Assembly: GCF_000473325.1 (NCBI RefSeq)
Contig: NZ_AXBI01000020.1
Coordinates: 248,001-312,000 of the forward strand
Source: Leisingera caerulea DSM 24564
GTDB lineage: Bacteria > Pseudomonadota > Alphaproteobacteria > Rhodobacterales > Rhodobacteraceae
Reading direction: 5' to 3'
DNA length: 64,000 bases
Part shown: positions 1-6,725 of the stretch, one piece after another
How the letters are laid out: the number at the start of each line of letters is the position of its first letter
How positions within the stretch are numbered: the first letter of the stretch is position 1
Position numbers and translations under genes: made by a program
Notes under the pieces: generated by a model
The model's database searches: none
What the model was told of the DNA's origin: nothing
The model's input: the letters and a program-made list of their open reading frames with translations, nothing else

Positions 1-28
1 CGCCTTGGGGGCTTCGTCAAAAGATCAC

Positions 29-104
29 GGGCCTTTAGCTCAGTTGGGAGAGCGCCTGCTTTGCAAGCAGGATGTCGCCGGTTCGAGCCCGGCAAGGTCC
101 ACCA
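29..104 (+). tRNA. tRNA-Ala(TGC)
   Basis: Full cloverleaf: acceptor GGGCCTT pairs with AAGGTCC, D-stem GCTC/GAGC, anticodon loop TTTGCAA, T-loop TTCGAGC, encoded CCA. First tRNA of the array as seen here; the array may start left of the window. Confidence 0.97.
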
Positions 105-240
105 AATTCCTGAATGATGCGGGCGTGTGCAAAGCGTTTGCATCGGGGCGAGAGCCGGTGAATGCCATAGGTAGCCGGCCAAGTGGAGGATCCAGGCAAG
201 GATCATGGCGTGCCCGGTCGCGCCCTCGCCCGCAAATGAG

Positions 241-292
241 CCTGTAGCTCCCCTCTTGTTGATCTTGAGATCAACAAGAGGGGAGCTACAGG
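241..292. repeat. Perfect 24-bp inverted repeat (hairpin, TTGA loop)
   Basis: Arms 241-264 and 269-292 are exact reverse complements and are separated only by TTGA. The outer arm begins CCTGTAGCTC, resembling the 5' end and D-stem of the tRNA that follows at 319. No T-run follows, so it is not a typical terminator. It could be an RNA processing hairpin between tRNAs 29 and 319, or an assembly fold-back. Confidence 0.85.
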
Positions 293-318
293 AAAAGCAT
301 AAGGCCATCTGGCCTCAT

Positions 319-394
319 GGTGCTGTAGCTCAGTGGTAGAGCGCCGGACTCATAATCCGATTGTCGTTGGTTCAAATCCAACCATGCACCACCA
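319..394 (+). tRNA. tRNA-Met-like (CAT) with bulged acceptor stem
   Basis: D-stem GCTC/GAGC, anticodon loop CTCATAA, T-arm GTTGG/CCAAC and CCA are present. The acceptor pairs GGTGCTG with CA-T-GCACC only if T386-region base T384 is bulged out, and anticodon-stem pair 27-43 is C-A. The CAT anticodon could mean elongator Met, or Ile2 if lysidine-modified. Function is uncertain because of the bulge. Confidence 0.75.
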
Positions 395-622
395 GCTTCG
401 CGTTGAGAGCCTTGCGCTCTCCGCATATCCTACGCCCCGTGCGAAAGGCCGGGGCCAGCCGGTCCCATCCGGGACGCCCCGACGATCCGCAAGGTATGGG
501 GAAGCAGGGTTCCATCCCTTCGCCGGCGAATGCGGCAGCAGCTCAGTTCCTCTCATCGTTGCCGGCCAATGCCGGAACGACTGTCGGGTGAGCTGCTCCG
601 CGGCCTGCACTGCAGGCCGGAT

Positions 623-697
623 GCGGCAGTAGCTCAGGGGTAGAGCGATACCTTGCCAAGGTATAGGTCGCGGGTTCGATACCCGCCTGCCGCTCCA
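623..697 (+). tRNA. tRNA-Gly(GCC)
   Basis: Acceptor GCGGCAG/CTGCCGC, anticodon stem ATACC/GGTAT with loop TTGCCAA, T-loop TTCGATA, discriminator T and encoded CCA. Confidence 0.97.
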
Positions 698-851
698 GAA
701 TACACGGAATGCCGAAGCGGCCGGGGTCACGCGGACCCTGCCCGGACGGCGGCCGGAAGGACAACTCGAGGAAAAGCAGTGTTAGACCCGGCAGGGCATC
801 CCGCGCCTTCGGACCGCGCCTTCCGGTCAATATTTTGCGGCCGCATCTCAC

Positions 852-941
852 GGAGGGATGGCAGAGTGGTCGAATGCACCGCCTTGGAAAGGCGGCGGGC
901 CTTTACGGGTCCCGCCGGTTCGAATCCGGCTCCCTCCGCCA
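852..941 (+). tRNA. tRNA-Ser(GGA)
   Basis: Class II tRNA of 90 nt: acceptor GGAGGGA/TCCCTCC, anticodon stem CCGCC/GGCGG with loop TTGGAAA, a long variable arm (about 898-916), T-arm GCCGG/CCGGC and CCA. Confidence 0.97.
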
Positions 942-990
942 CTCAAAGAACCAACAGCTTGATATGCTGACGAAATCAGGAGGAACCATC

Positions 991-1338
991 ATGTCCGGAT
1001 GGACACTTTTTCTGGACGATGAGCGGTTCCCGGCGCAAGGGGGCGACGAGCTCCAGGTTTGCCGGACCTCGATGGAGGCAATCTCTCTGATGCGTGAGCG
1101 CGGATGCCCGTCCCTGATGCTCCTCGATCACGATCTTGGACCGCAGGACGATGCCACGTCCATCTTCTATCCGGCCTTTGAAGAGCTTGTGCTGGATAGG
1201 GTGATCACAATTCCGGAGCAGTTTGAGGTTCATATCCATTCGATGAATTCGGTTGGAGGCCCCTACCTGCGCGGAAAGATCGAGAGCCTGGTCGGGGAGA
1301 TGCGCCGCCGCGCGGCAGCATCAGCCATTCCGAACTGA
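991..1338 (+). CDS. Cyclic-phosphate-processing receiver-domain protein
   Basis: 115 aa, preceded by an excellent ribosome binding site (AGGAGG, 9 nt before ATG). It starts with a receiver-like first strand and acidic cluster (LFLDDER, residues 6-12) and has a second acidic motif LLDHDLGPQDDAT at about residues 44-56. This matches the family called cyclic-phosphate processing receiver domain, predicted from comparative genomics to act on 2',3'-cyclic phosphate RNA ends in RNA repair. It is a stand-alone receiver without output domain or kinase partner. Its position between tRNA-Ser(GGA) and tRNA-Ser(CGA) fits a role in tRNA maintenance or repair after anticodon-nuclease damage; that role is inference. 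Confidence 0.75.
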   Translation: MSGWTLFLDDERFPAQGGDELQVCRTSMEAISLMRERGCPSLMLLDHDLGPQDDATSIFYPAFEELVLDRVITIPEQFEVHIHSMNSVGGPYLRGKIESLVGEMRRRAAASAIPN

Positions 1339-1579
1339 ACGCCCCCGCAGCGCGGCATCTGCCGCAGCGCGCAGCGGGCATGGCGGGGCTCCCAACCGGG
1401 CCTCGCCATCAAATCCTGCCGGAGATCGATCGGTGTGCCGCCATGACGCGGACGAAGCCGGCATCCGGCCCTCGGGCGGATCAACCGCGGTCAAGCCTTC
1501 AGCGAGGTCAAAAAAATGAGGGTGAGCTCTTGGCGTCCGCTTTCACTAGGAGAGGCGCCAGCCAAACCACACTCTTCCC

Positions 1580-1669
1580 GGGCAGGTGGCAGAGTGGTCG
1601 AATGCACCGGTTTCGAAAACCGGCGAACCTGAAAGGGTTCCGGGGGTTCAAATCCCTTCCTGCCCGCCA
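1580..1669 (+). tRNA. tRNA-Ser(CGA)
   Basis: Class II, 90 nt: acceptor GGGCAGG/CCTGCCC, anticodon stem CCGGT/ACCGG with loop TTCGAAA, long variable arm, T-loop TTCAAAT and CCA. Confidence 0.97.
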
Positions 1670-2000
1670 ATACCATGCACGGCCGGCCTTTTCAGGCCTG
1701 TGCCGGCTTATGGGGGCATAGCAAACTTGCGGGCCCGCGGATTGATCACCGCGGCCGCTGCCTTGCCGGCAGCGCATGCCCGAACAGCCGGGGAAGGACC
1801 GGCGGCCTCCACCATTTTCCGCGCGACGCCGGTCAATCCCGACCGCCGCGCAACCCGACAAGCCGGGGAAACCCGGCCGGCCGGTTTTGCCAACCGGTCG
1901 AGACCAGGGGCAACTGTCCTCCACGCTGAAAAGCGGCGGGATCCGTGGCTGGATCACGGACATCTCCTGGTTATCATTTTTCCGCACAAGCGGAGGCTGC
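1670..2000. other. Non-coding spacer between tRNAs (331 bp)
   Basis: No ORF here has a ribosome binding site or recognisable protein. The stretch is GC-rich with several short inverted repeats. At 1947-1957 it carries GGCTGGATCAC, identical to the 11 bases before the anti-Shine-Dalgarno sequence of 16S rRNA, placed in the loop of a small TCCGT/ACGGA hairpin; the anti-SD itself is not continuous. Confidence 0.5.
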
Positions 2001-2076
2001 TGGGGTGTAGCCAAGTTGGTAAGGCAGCGGTTTTTGGTACCGTGTACCGCAGGTTCGAGCCCTGCCACCCCAGCCA
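2001..2076 (+). tRNA. tRNA-Gln(TTG)
   Basis: Acceptor TGGGGTG/CACCCCA, anticodon stem GCGGT/ACCGT with loop TTTTGGT, T-arm GCAGG/CCTGC and CCA. The U1-A72 pair is typical of tRNA-Gln. Confidence 0.95.
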
Positions 2077-2143
2077 ATTCATTCTCCTTCGGAACGCAAT
2101 CCGTCCCGGAGTTCGACCCTGCGCAGAGATGCGCAAAACACCT

Positions 2144-2233
2144 GGGTGGCTGGCCGAGCGGTCGAAGGCGGCAGTCTTGAAAACTGATGGGCGTGAAAGC
2201 GTCCCGGGGGTTCGAATCCCTCGCCACCCGCCA
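2144..2233 (+). tRNA. tRNA-Ser(TGA)
   Basis: Class II, 90 nt: acceptor GGGTGGC/GCCACCC, anticodon loop CTTGAAA in CAGT/ACTG, variable arm, T-loop TTCGAAT and CCA. Confidence 0.97.
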
Positions 2234-2242
2234 CTTCCAAGC

Positions 2243-2276
2243 TCCTCTGGATGCTGAGTTTTTCTTCATCCAGAGG
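2243..2276. repeat. Imperfect inverted repeat
   Basis: CCTCTGGATG and CATCCAGAGG flank a T-rich loop; the arms extend to AGCT on both sides with one bulged A. It lies just after tRNA-Ser(TGA). It could be a processing hairpin or weak terminator. Confidence 0.6.
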
Positions 2277-2368
2277 AAGCTGCACCGAATACCCTGGCCG
2301 CCCGCCTGACCGTACCGGGAGGTAAGAGCAGAGGTCCAAAATCTCATGACGCCAGGCATCAGACCCGT

Positions 2369-2444
2369 GGGGGGTTAGCTCAGCTGGTAGAGCGTCTCGT
2401 TTACACCGAGAATGCCGGCGGTTCGATCCCGTCACCCCTCACCA
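2369..2444 (+). tRNA. tRNA-Val(TAC)
   Basis: Acceptor GGGGGGT/ACCCCTC (one G-T pair), anticodon stem TCTCG/CGAGA with loop TTTACAC, T-loop TTCGATC and CCA. It ends one base before tRNA-Lys, so the two are certainly co-transcribed. Confidence 0.96.
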
Positions 2445-2445
2445 T

Positions 2446-2521
2446 GGACGGTTAGCTCAGTTGGTAGAGCGCGGAACTTTTAATTCTGAGGTCCAGGGTT
2501 CGATCCCCTGACCGTTCACCA
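2446..2521 (+). tRNA. tRNA-Lys(TTT)
   Basis: Acceptor GGACGGT/ACCGTTC, D-stem GCTC/GAGC, anticodon loop CTTTTAA, T-arm CAGGG/CCCTG and CCA. Confidence 0.96.
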
Positions 2522-2847
2522 CCTGTCAAGCCGGTAGAGAGCCCTGCGCTATCCCGGCCAGATCTTGCGGTAGCTTAAACACCCCCAAGGGTGAGAAAGA
2601 GCCCCTCACGGCGTGAGGGAAGTCCGGGTGAGATACCCGGCCGCATGCCAACTTCGGGCATCCCCGCAGGCGCGGTGCCCGGGCCGTGAGTGTAGTGTGC
2701 CGAAACATCTCTGCGGCGGCCGCGCGCCGCCGGCCTGGGTAACGTGCGCCTGGGGAGTCAGAGCTCCAGACGGGCGTGATGCTCACGCCCTGCCGGGTAA
2801 ATGGCACTGAAACCGGCCGCCCCGCATGGGTGAAGCCCAAGAAATGC
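2522..2847. ncRNA. Candidate structured RNA between tRNA-Lys and tRNA-His
   Basis: This 326-bp gap has no credible ORF but is full of short helices, for example CCTCA/TGAGG and CCGGG/CCCGG at 2603-2635. GAGGGAAGTCCGGG (2615-2628) differs by one base from the universally conserved CR-I string of bacterial RNase P RNA. Strings further on (CCTGGGTAACG at 2733, CCGGGTAAATGG near 2794) loosely recall other RNase P elements. The CR-V partner CCCGGCTTA is absent, so a functional RNase P RNA is not shown. It may be an unknown tRNA-linked RNA. Confidence 0.3.
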
Positions 2848-2924
2848 TCCGGTATGGCGCAGTTGGTTAGCGCGCCTGATTGTGGATCAGGAGGTCCCCA
2901 GTTCGAGCCTGGGTGCCGGACCCA
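2848..2924 (+). tRNA. tRNA-His(GTG)
   Basis: Acceptor TCCGGTA/TGCCGGA, anticodon loop TTGTGGA, T-arm CCCAG/CTGGG and CCA. The base before position 1 is C and the discriminator is C73, so the usual G-1:C73 pair is not encoded. Confidence 0.95.
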
Positions 2925-3004
2925 TTTCCTTTTTCGCACTTCTCCTTTTCACGGTTCTGCCTCAGCCTGCAGCAGGTGAATTCAATATGGAAAGGTCGCG
3001 AAAC

Positions 3005-3220
3005 ATGCCACTGGCTGAAAAACTTACTGCAGATGACTGGCAGCACGATGCAGGTGCTGACCGGGTAGAGAATATCGCAGTTTACGATCCGAAGATCAGC
3101 GAAGCTCTTCCGCGCCTTGCGTTGCGCTTCATTTCTGAAAAGGGGTTGTCTGAAGAATTCGCAGATGTGCTGGAGGAGATCCAGAGCATCGAAGCAGAGA
3201 GCAACGACCCGGCCCCTTGA
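3005..3220 (+). CDS. Small hypothetical protein, 71 aa
   Basis: The chosen ATG (peptide MPLAEKLTADDW) has GGAAAGG about 9 nt upstream. An alternative ATG at 2987 is less well spaced. The protein is acidic and predicted alpha-helical, ending EEIQSIEAESNDPAP. TTTTCGCA at 2931-2938 lies 67 bp upstream, the usual relation of this octamer to genes of the element. It sits between tRNA-His and the tRNA-like gene at 3234, which begins 13 bp after its stop. No family recognised. Confidence 0.7.
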   Translation: MPLAEKLTADDWQHDAGADRVENIAVYDPKISEALPRLALRFISEKGLSEEFADVLEEIQSIEAESNDPAP

Positions 3221-3233
3221 GGCCGCCGCTCTC

Positions 3234-3308
3234 TTGACCGTAGCTCAGCCTGGGAGAGCAGCCCTGAATGGCGGGGTGGTCGCGGGTTCAAATCCCGCCG
3301 GTCAGGCA
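3234..3308 (+). tRNA. tRNA-like gene, isotype unclear (degenerate)
   Basis: The acceptor TTGACCG/CGGTCAG, D-stem GCTC/GAGC and T-arm GCGGG-TTCAAAT-CCCGC are good. The anticodon arm GCCCT/GGGGT leaves loop GAATGGC, which lacks U33 and would read ATG. If two bases were lost from the 5' side of the stem the anticodon would be GAA (Phe). The 3' end is GGCA rather than encoded CCA, unlike its neighbours. Probably decaying. Confidence 0.55.
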
Positions 3309-3365
3309 CTTCCGGCGACAGCCTGCCTATGCGCACGGCGCGCCTTGAGGGGACACCCCCTCTGC

Positions 3366-3440
3366 TTCCCAGTAGCTCAATGGTAGAGCGTCCGACTGTT
3401 AATCGGCAGGTTGAAGGTTCGAGTCCTTCCTGGGGAGCCA
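3366..3440 (+). tRNA. tRNA-Asn(GTT)
   Basis: Acceptor TTCCCAG/CTGGGGA, anticodon loop CTGTTAA, T-arm GAAGG/CCTTC and CCA. Confidence 0.96.
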
Positions 3441-3497
3441 GTTTCAGCCTTGAGCTCCAGTGGTCACGCCCGCTGTTGAGCTCGGCCTCCAACCCAT

Positions 3498-3572
3498 GCC
3501 CTTATAGCTCAGCTGGTAGAGCAACGGATTTGTAATCCGTGCGCCCGGGTTCGACCCCTGGTGGGGGCACCA
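3498..3572 (+). tRNA. tRNA-Thr(TGT)
   Basis: Acceptor GCCCTTA/TGGGGGC, anticodon stem ACGGA/TCCGT with loop TTTGTAA, T-loop TTCGACC and CCA. Confidence 0.96.
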
Positions 3573-3695
3573 TTTTCCACGGTCTTCGCAACATGTGCAG
3601 GCCGCGGCATCGACCCTGCCGCCGAACGGCTGCCGGGCTATCGAGGCTTCGGCCGCTGAGCCAGCATAGCAGATCAGCGGCCCCTCACCCCATGC

Positions 3696-3783
3696 GGAGC
3701 GGGGGCAGGATGGTAATGCAGCGGATTGCTAATCCGTAGGGCCTTCACGGGCTCACCGGGTTCGACTCCCGGTCGCTCCGCCA
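3696..3783 (+). tRNA. tRNA-Ser(GCT)
   Basis: Class II, 88 nt: acceptor GGAGCGG/TCGCTCC, anticodon loop TTGCTAA in CGGA/TCCG, variable arm, T-arm CCGGG/CCCGG and CCA. Fourth serine tRNA of the array, covering AGY codons. Confidence 0.96.
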
Positions 3784-3844
3784 CCATTCCAAGACGGGTT
3801 GCAGCGCTGCAGTTGAAGCGCTCCCCGATATCGTAGAACTTCCA

Positions 3845-3896
3845 TGGTCGCGTCCTTGTATGGGCGTCGAAGGGTTCGAATCCCTCCGGTCCCTGA
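3845..3896 (+). pseudogene. tRNA fragment (T-arm and acceptor 3' half)
   Basis: AGGG-TTCGAAT-CCCT at about 3871-3885 is a canonical T-arm, followed by CCGGTCC, which would be an acceptor 3' strand. No matching GGACCGG 5' strand or plausible D-arm occurs in the 90 bases upstream. I read it as the 3' remnant of a lost tRNA. Confidence 0.4.
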
Positions 3897-4057
3897 CGGG
3901 GCCGCGGGCGGGCGGTCCGCGCCAGGTCATGGAAAGCCGCGCAGTGCCCTCGGGCCTGCGCGGAAGAAATACGCCCGGGTTGCTGGCAGTCGATATGACG
4001 GCACGTTTTTTCGCACACGCATGTTAACCTCTGCTGGAGCAATCAAGAGAGGCAATC

Positions 4058-4468
4058 ATGTCGAACCACGCAAAACTCAGCCACTTCATCGTATATCCTG
4101 TAAAGGGAACCGAGCGCTGCGCTCCCGGCGAACATGATGCCTGGGCAATCGACGGCGCGCGCGACGGCGCCCCGGATCTTCACGCAGGCGTTGTCGGTCC
4201 GGACCGCGAGGTCAGCCAGGTCCTTGGAGGGCTTCTGAACGCCTACCCGGACATGGAGGGGCGGGTCTCGGTCCGCTGGATCGATGAGGCGGGCGCCACG
4301 CAGGAGACCGGTGCCGGAACTCCGGATGACGTCATGGATGAATTGATGGAGATCGTCAGCGATGAAACGCCGGACGATGCGCCAAACACTGATGAGCATC
4401 CGCTGGAGGAGGCCCGCAGCTTTCTTCTCGAACTGTCTGACCTGGGACAGGACGGCCCGGAGCCCTGA
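4058..4468 (+). CDS. Hypothetical acidic protein, 136 aa
   Basis: ATG preceded by GAGAGGCAATC. TTTTTTCGCAC (octamer 4007-4014) lies 44 bp upstream as likely promoter signal. The N-terminal part (HFIVYPVKGTERC) looks like a small alpha/beta domain. The C-terminal 50 residues are strongly acidic (VSDETPDDAPNTDEHPLEEA). The ending LLELSDLGQDGPEP resembles the Pro/Glu-rich tails of other orphan genes here (16301, 16812, 19769). Single gene between a tRNA remnant and tRNA-Arg(CCT). No family recognised. Confidence 0.75.
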   Translation: MSNHAKLSHFIVYPVKGTERCAPGEHDAWAIDGARDGAPDLHAGVVGPDREVSQVLGGLLNAYPDMEGRVSVRWIDEAGATQETGAGTPDDVMDELMEIVSDETPDDAPNTDEHPLEEARSFLLELSDLGQDGPEP

Positions 4469-4499
4469 TGGCTCCCTCCTGCCGGCAATAGCTGGAATT

Positions 4500-4576
4500 G
4501 TCCTTGTAACTCAGCTGGATAGAGTGCCGCATTCCTAGTGCGGAAGTCAGGGGTTCGACTCCTCTCAGGGACGCCA
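4500..4576 (+). tRNA. tRNA-Arg(CCT)
   Basis: Acceptor GTCCTTG/CAGGGAC, D-stem ACTC/GAGT, anticodon stem CCGCA/TGCGG with loop TTCCTAG, T-loop TTCGACT and CCA. Confidence 0.96.
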
Positions 4577-4606
4577 AAATCACCGCGGCTATCCAGGCCG
4601 CACCGG

Positions 4607-4680
4607 GCGGGTGTAGCTCAGTGGTAGAGCAACGGTCTCCAAAACCGCGTGCGAGGGTTCAATTCCTTCCACCCGTGCCA
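4607..4680 (+). tRNA. tRNA-Trp(CCA)
   Basis: Acceptor GCGGGTG/CACCCGT, anticodon loop CTCCAAA, T-loop TTCAATT, discriminator G and CCA. The 27-43 pair is A-C. Confidence 0.93.
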
Positions 4681-4710
4681 ATTCAACCTCAGCGGCGAAA
4701 GGAGCCGGTT

Positions 4711-5058
4711 ATGACCTTGACTGACGTCATCAATAAGCACCGCGCAGCCCGCGGCGCTGACCAGCTTCGGGCCACTCTGGGACCTGAAGCCACACCCGAG
4801 GCGCTCGATCGCGATCTGACGCGCCTGTTTTCCGATGTGAATGCATGGGCGGCTTACCGGCCCGAAGAGATCGAGGCAGCCAAGGTGGCCCGTCTCCGCA
4901 GCCTTTTGGGCGAGATCAGCACGCTCGCCGCGAAAGGCGACACCTCCCGCATCTGGGATCTGACCGACATGATCGCCGATGTCGACATCGAGGCTGACAC
5001 AGCCTGGATGCGTGCCGAGCGCGAGAAGCGCGGCGAACCCCTTCCCGTTGCAGCCTGA
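4711..5058 (+). CDS. Hypothetical helical protein, 115 aa
   Basis: Start chosen at the ATG with AAAGGAG 8 nt upstream, 30 bp after tRNA-Trp. The sequence is helical throughout, rich in Ala, Arg, Asp and Glu (for example EEIEAAKVARLRSLLGEISTL), with no Cys. It ends ERGEPLPVAA-like (REKRGEPLPVAA). It has no TTTTCGCA copy upstream, so it is probably read from the tRNA transcript. No family recognised. Confidence 0.75.
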   Translation: MTLTDVINKHRAARGADQLRATLGPEATPEALDRDLTRLFSDVNAWAAYRPEEIEAAKVARLRSLLGEISTLAAKGDTSRIWDLTDMIADVDIEADTAWMRAEREKRGEPLPVAA

Positions 5059-5089
5059 AAGCTGCACCGGGAGATCCGAATTTCATCGT

Positions 5090-5173
5090 GGGCCGGATGC
5101 CGCAATGGTGTGGCAGCGGACTGTAACTCCGTGGCGGAAACGCGGCCGGGTTCGATCCCCGGGCGGCCCACCA
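5090..5173 (+). tRNA. tRNA-Tyr(GTA)
   Basis: Class II, 84 nt: acceptor GGGCCG(G)/(G)CGGCCC with a G-G mismatch at 7-66, anticodon loop CTGTAAC in CGGA/TCCG, variable arm, T-arm CCGGG/CCCGG and CCA. Confidence 0.93.
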
Positions 5174-5220
5174 TTAAATTCAGACACACCCCGGCTGGAA
5201 GTCCAGCCGGCAATAGAATT

Positions 5221-5295
5221 GGTCATGTAGCTCAGGGGTAGAGCATTCGCCTGATAAGCGAAAGGTCGGAAGTTCGAGACTTCCCATGACCACCA
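5221..5295 (+). tRNA. tRNA-Ile(GAT)
   Basis: Acceptor GGTCATG/CATGACC, anticodon stem TTCGC/GCGAA with loop CTGATAA, T-arm GGAAG/CTTCC and CCA. Confidence 0.97.
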
Positions 5296-5648
5296 TTCTC
5301 CCGCCCGGCCCATTTCCGGTTCCGGCCTGGCGCGGAATGAAGAACCGGGTGCTTCCCGGTTGGGCGTCGGCCGGGACTAAGACAACGGTGAGCCCAAGCG
5401 GCAAACCGTAGGGCGCCCCGCATTTCAGATCTGGCCCTTGATGGCCTTCCAGAATTTCGTGCAGCTCCGGCAGAGCGCCGTCCGCGGAGGACGGAGGCCG
5501 CCTGTAAGCCCCAGGGCGGAGCCGAAAGTAGAGAGCCCACCCGGGATGCCTCTCGAAACCGGTGTAATCAGGCCGCGAAATACAGTTTGGCAGCCCCGCC
5601 AAGGGCCGGGTTGCCCCGGGGCGCGTTCCGGCGCGCCCTGCCCCATTT
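5296..5648. other. Non-coding spacer (353 bp)
   Basis: Contains short GC-rich inverted repeats (for example CCGTCCGCGGAGGACGG at 5480-5496). ORFs exist on both strands, but none has a ribosome binding site, a family motif or normal composition. No tRNA or octamer copy seen. Confidence 0.5.
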
Positions 5649-5723
5649 GCCTCTGTAGCTTAATGGTAGAGCAAGGCGCTCATAACGCCCAGGTCCCTGG
5701 TTCAATTCCAGGCAGAGGCCCCA
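5649..5723 (+). tRNA. tRNA-Met or Ile2 (CAT)
   Basis: Acceptor GCCTCTG/CAGAGGC, D-stem GCTT/GAGC, anticodon loop CTCATAA in GGCG/CGCC, T-arm CCTGG/CCAGG and CCA. Perfect acceptor pairing rules out an initiator; elongator Met and lysidine-modified Ile2 cannot be told apart by eye. Confidence 0.95.
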
Positions 5724-5812
5724 AACACTTCGCGCATGCCGGCGCTCTCAGCGCCGCGCGCGGAAGTGATGGGCCAGACGAACACCCTCCCGGCGGGAAA
5801 TTCCGCCGGCAC

Positions 5813-5889
5813 GCCTGCATAGCTCAGCTGGATAGAGCGCCGCCCTCCGAAGGCGGAGGTCCTTGGTTCAAGTCCAAGTGCAGGCGCCA
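5813..5889 (+). tRNA. tRNA-Arg(CCG)
   Basis: Acceptor GCCTGCA/TGCAGGC, anticodon stem CCGCC/GGCGG with loop CTCCGAA, T-loop TTCAAGT and CCA. Confidence 0.97.
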
Positions 5890-6125
5890 GAATACCGGAA
5901 TGCCCAAGGCGCGCTGTGTGCCTTGGGCTGGCGGACCGGCGACCTTGCGATGATCCGTTCAGCGCAGGCGCTCCGCGTGACCCGCGAGGCACCCCTCGCG
6001 GTTGATAGCGCGGCCGCCCACAAATCGCCCGCCAGAGCGCGGGGCCAGCATGCAGCGCGGTTCAAGTCCGCAAACGGGGCAGGAGCGATCCTGTCAGCCG
6101 TGCAGGAGCAAGAGGGCTGGCACTT

Positions 6126-6211
6126 GCCCAGGTGGTGGAATGGTAGACACGTCGTCTTGAGGGGGCGATGGCCGACTGGCCGTGCGGGTTCGAGTCCCGC
6201 CCTGGGCACCA
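6126..6211 (+). tRNA. tRNA-Leu(GAG)
   Basis: Class II, 86 nt: acceptor GCCCAGG/CCTGGGC, anticodon stem TCGTC/GGCGA with loop TTGAGGG, variable arm, T-arm GCGGG/CCCGC and ACCA end. Confidence 0.96.
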
Positions 6212-6278
6212 ATTTTTTCATCCTTGGCGCGCGGGCCGGCGCATTCGAGCCCCGCCATGGAAACAAATGACACAAAGT

Positions 6279-6362
6279 GCGGGTGTGGTGGAATGGTAGA
6301 CACGCTGGCTTCAAACCCCAGTGCCTTCGTGCGTGCGAGTTCAAGTCTCGCCACCCGTACCA
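6279..6362 (+). tRNA. tRNA-Leu(CAA)
   Basis: Class II, 84 nt: acceptor GCGGGTG/CACCCGT, D-region TGGTGGAATGG as in tRNA-Leu, T-arm GCGAG/CTCGC, A73 and CCA. The anticodon arm CTGGC/CCCAG has a C-C mismatch next to loop TTCAAAC, giving CAA. Confidence 0.9.
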
Positions 6363-6410
6363 TTGCCAAGAAACACCTCGTCCGTCAGTCGCTTTGCGAA
6401 GCCATTGACG

Positions 6411-6489
6411 CGCGCGGTGGAGAAGTCTGGTCTATCTCGGGTGGCTCATAACCACCATGTCGCCGGTTCAAATCCGGCCCGCACAACCA
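6411..6489 (+). tRNA. Initiator-like tRNA-fMet(CAT)
   Basis: The 5' base C1 faces A72, the mismatch that marks bacterial initiator tRNA. D-stem is GAGA/TCTC, anticodon stem GGTGG/CCACC with loop CTCATAA, T-arm GCCGG/CCGGC, ACCA end. There is one extra acceptor mismatch (C3-A70), and the usual three G:C pairs of the anticodon stem are TGG/CCA here. Probably a diverged initiator. Confidence 0.8.
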
Positions 6490-6649
6490 GCAATTCGAAT
6501 TTGGCAGCCGCCCGCGGGTGGCGCCAATTCCCGGTGCCCTGCAGGCGGCTGCCTGCGCGAAGGGGCATACGGTGCGCCCGGAGTGCCGGGGGCCCTGGCC
6601 CCTGGCGGGCATTCGCCCTTCAGATGGATTTCTGGAGGGCGAGATCTTC

Positions 6650-6725
6650 GCCGGACTAGCTCAGATGGTAGAGCAACCGCTTCGTAAGCGGTGGGTCGTG
6701 GGTTCAAGTCCCTCGTCCGGCACCA
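6650..6725 (+). tRNA. tRNA-Thr(CGT)
   Basis: Acceptor GCCGGAC/GTCCGGC, anticodon stem ACCGC/GCGGT with loop TTCGTAA, T-loop TTCAAGT and CCA; one T-T mismatch in the T-stem. Confidence 0.96.

Noticed and set aside
350..2435. Minus-strand ORFs with GXDLNPRP- or PGSNWGPP-like motifs
   Set aside because: These are the well-known false proteins produced by reading tRNA genes antisense.
5425..5646. 73-codon minus-strand ORF in the tRNA spacer
   Set aside because: Ends LCRSCTKFWKAIKGQI, which hints at a small zinc motif, but there is no ribosome binding site and the rest is low-complexity.
6279..6362. Selenocysteine or opal-suppressor tRNA (TCA)
   Set aside because: The TCA reading needs an unpaired anticodon stem; CAA gives four pairs and the rest is typical tRNA-Leu.
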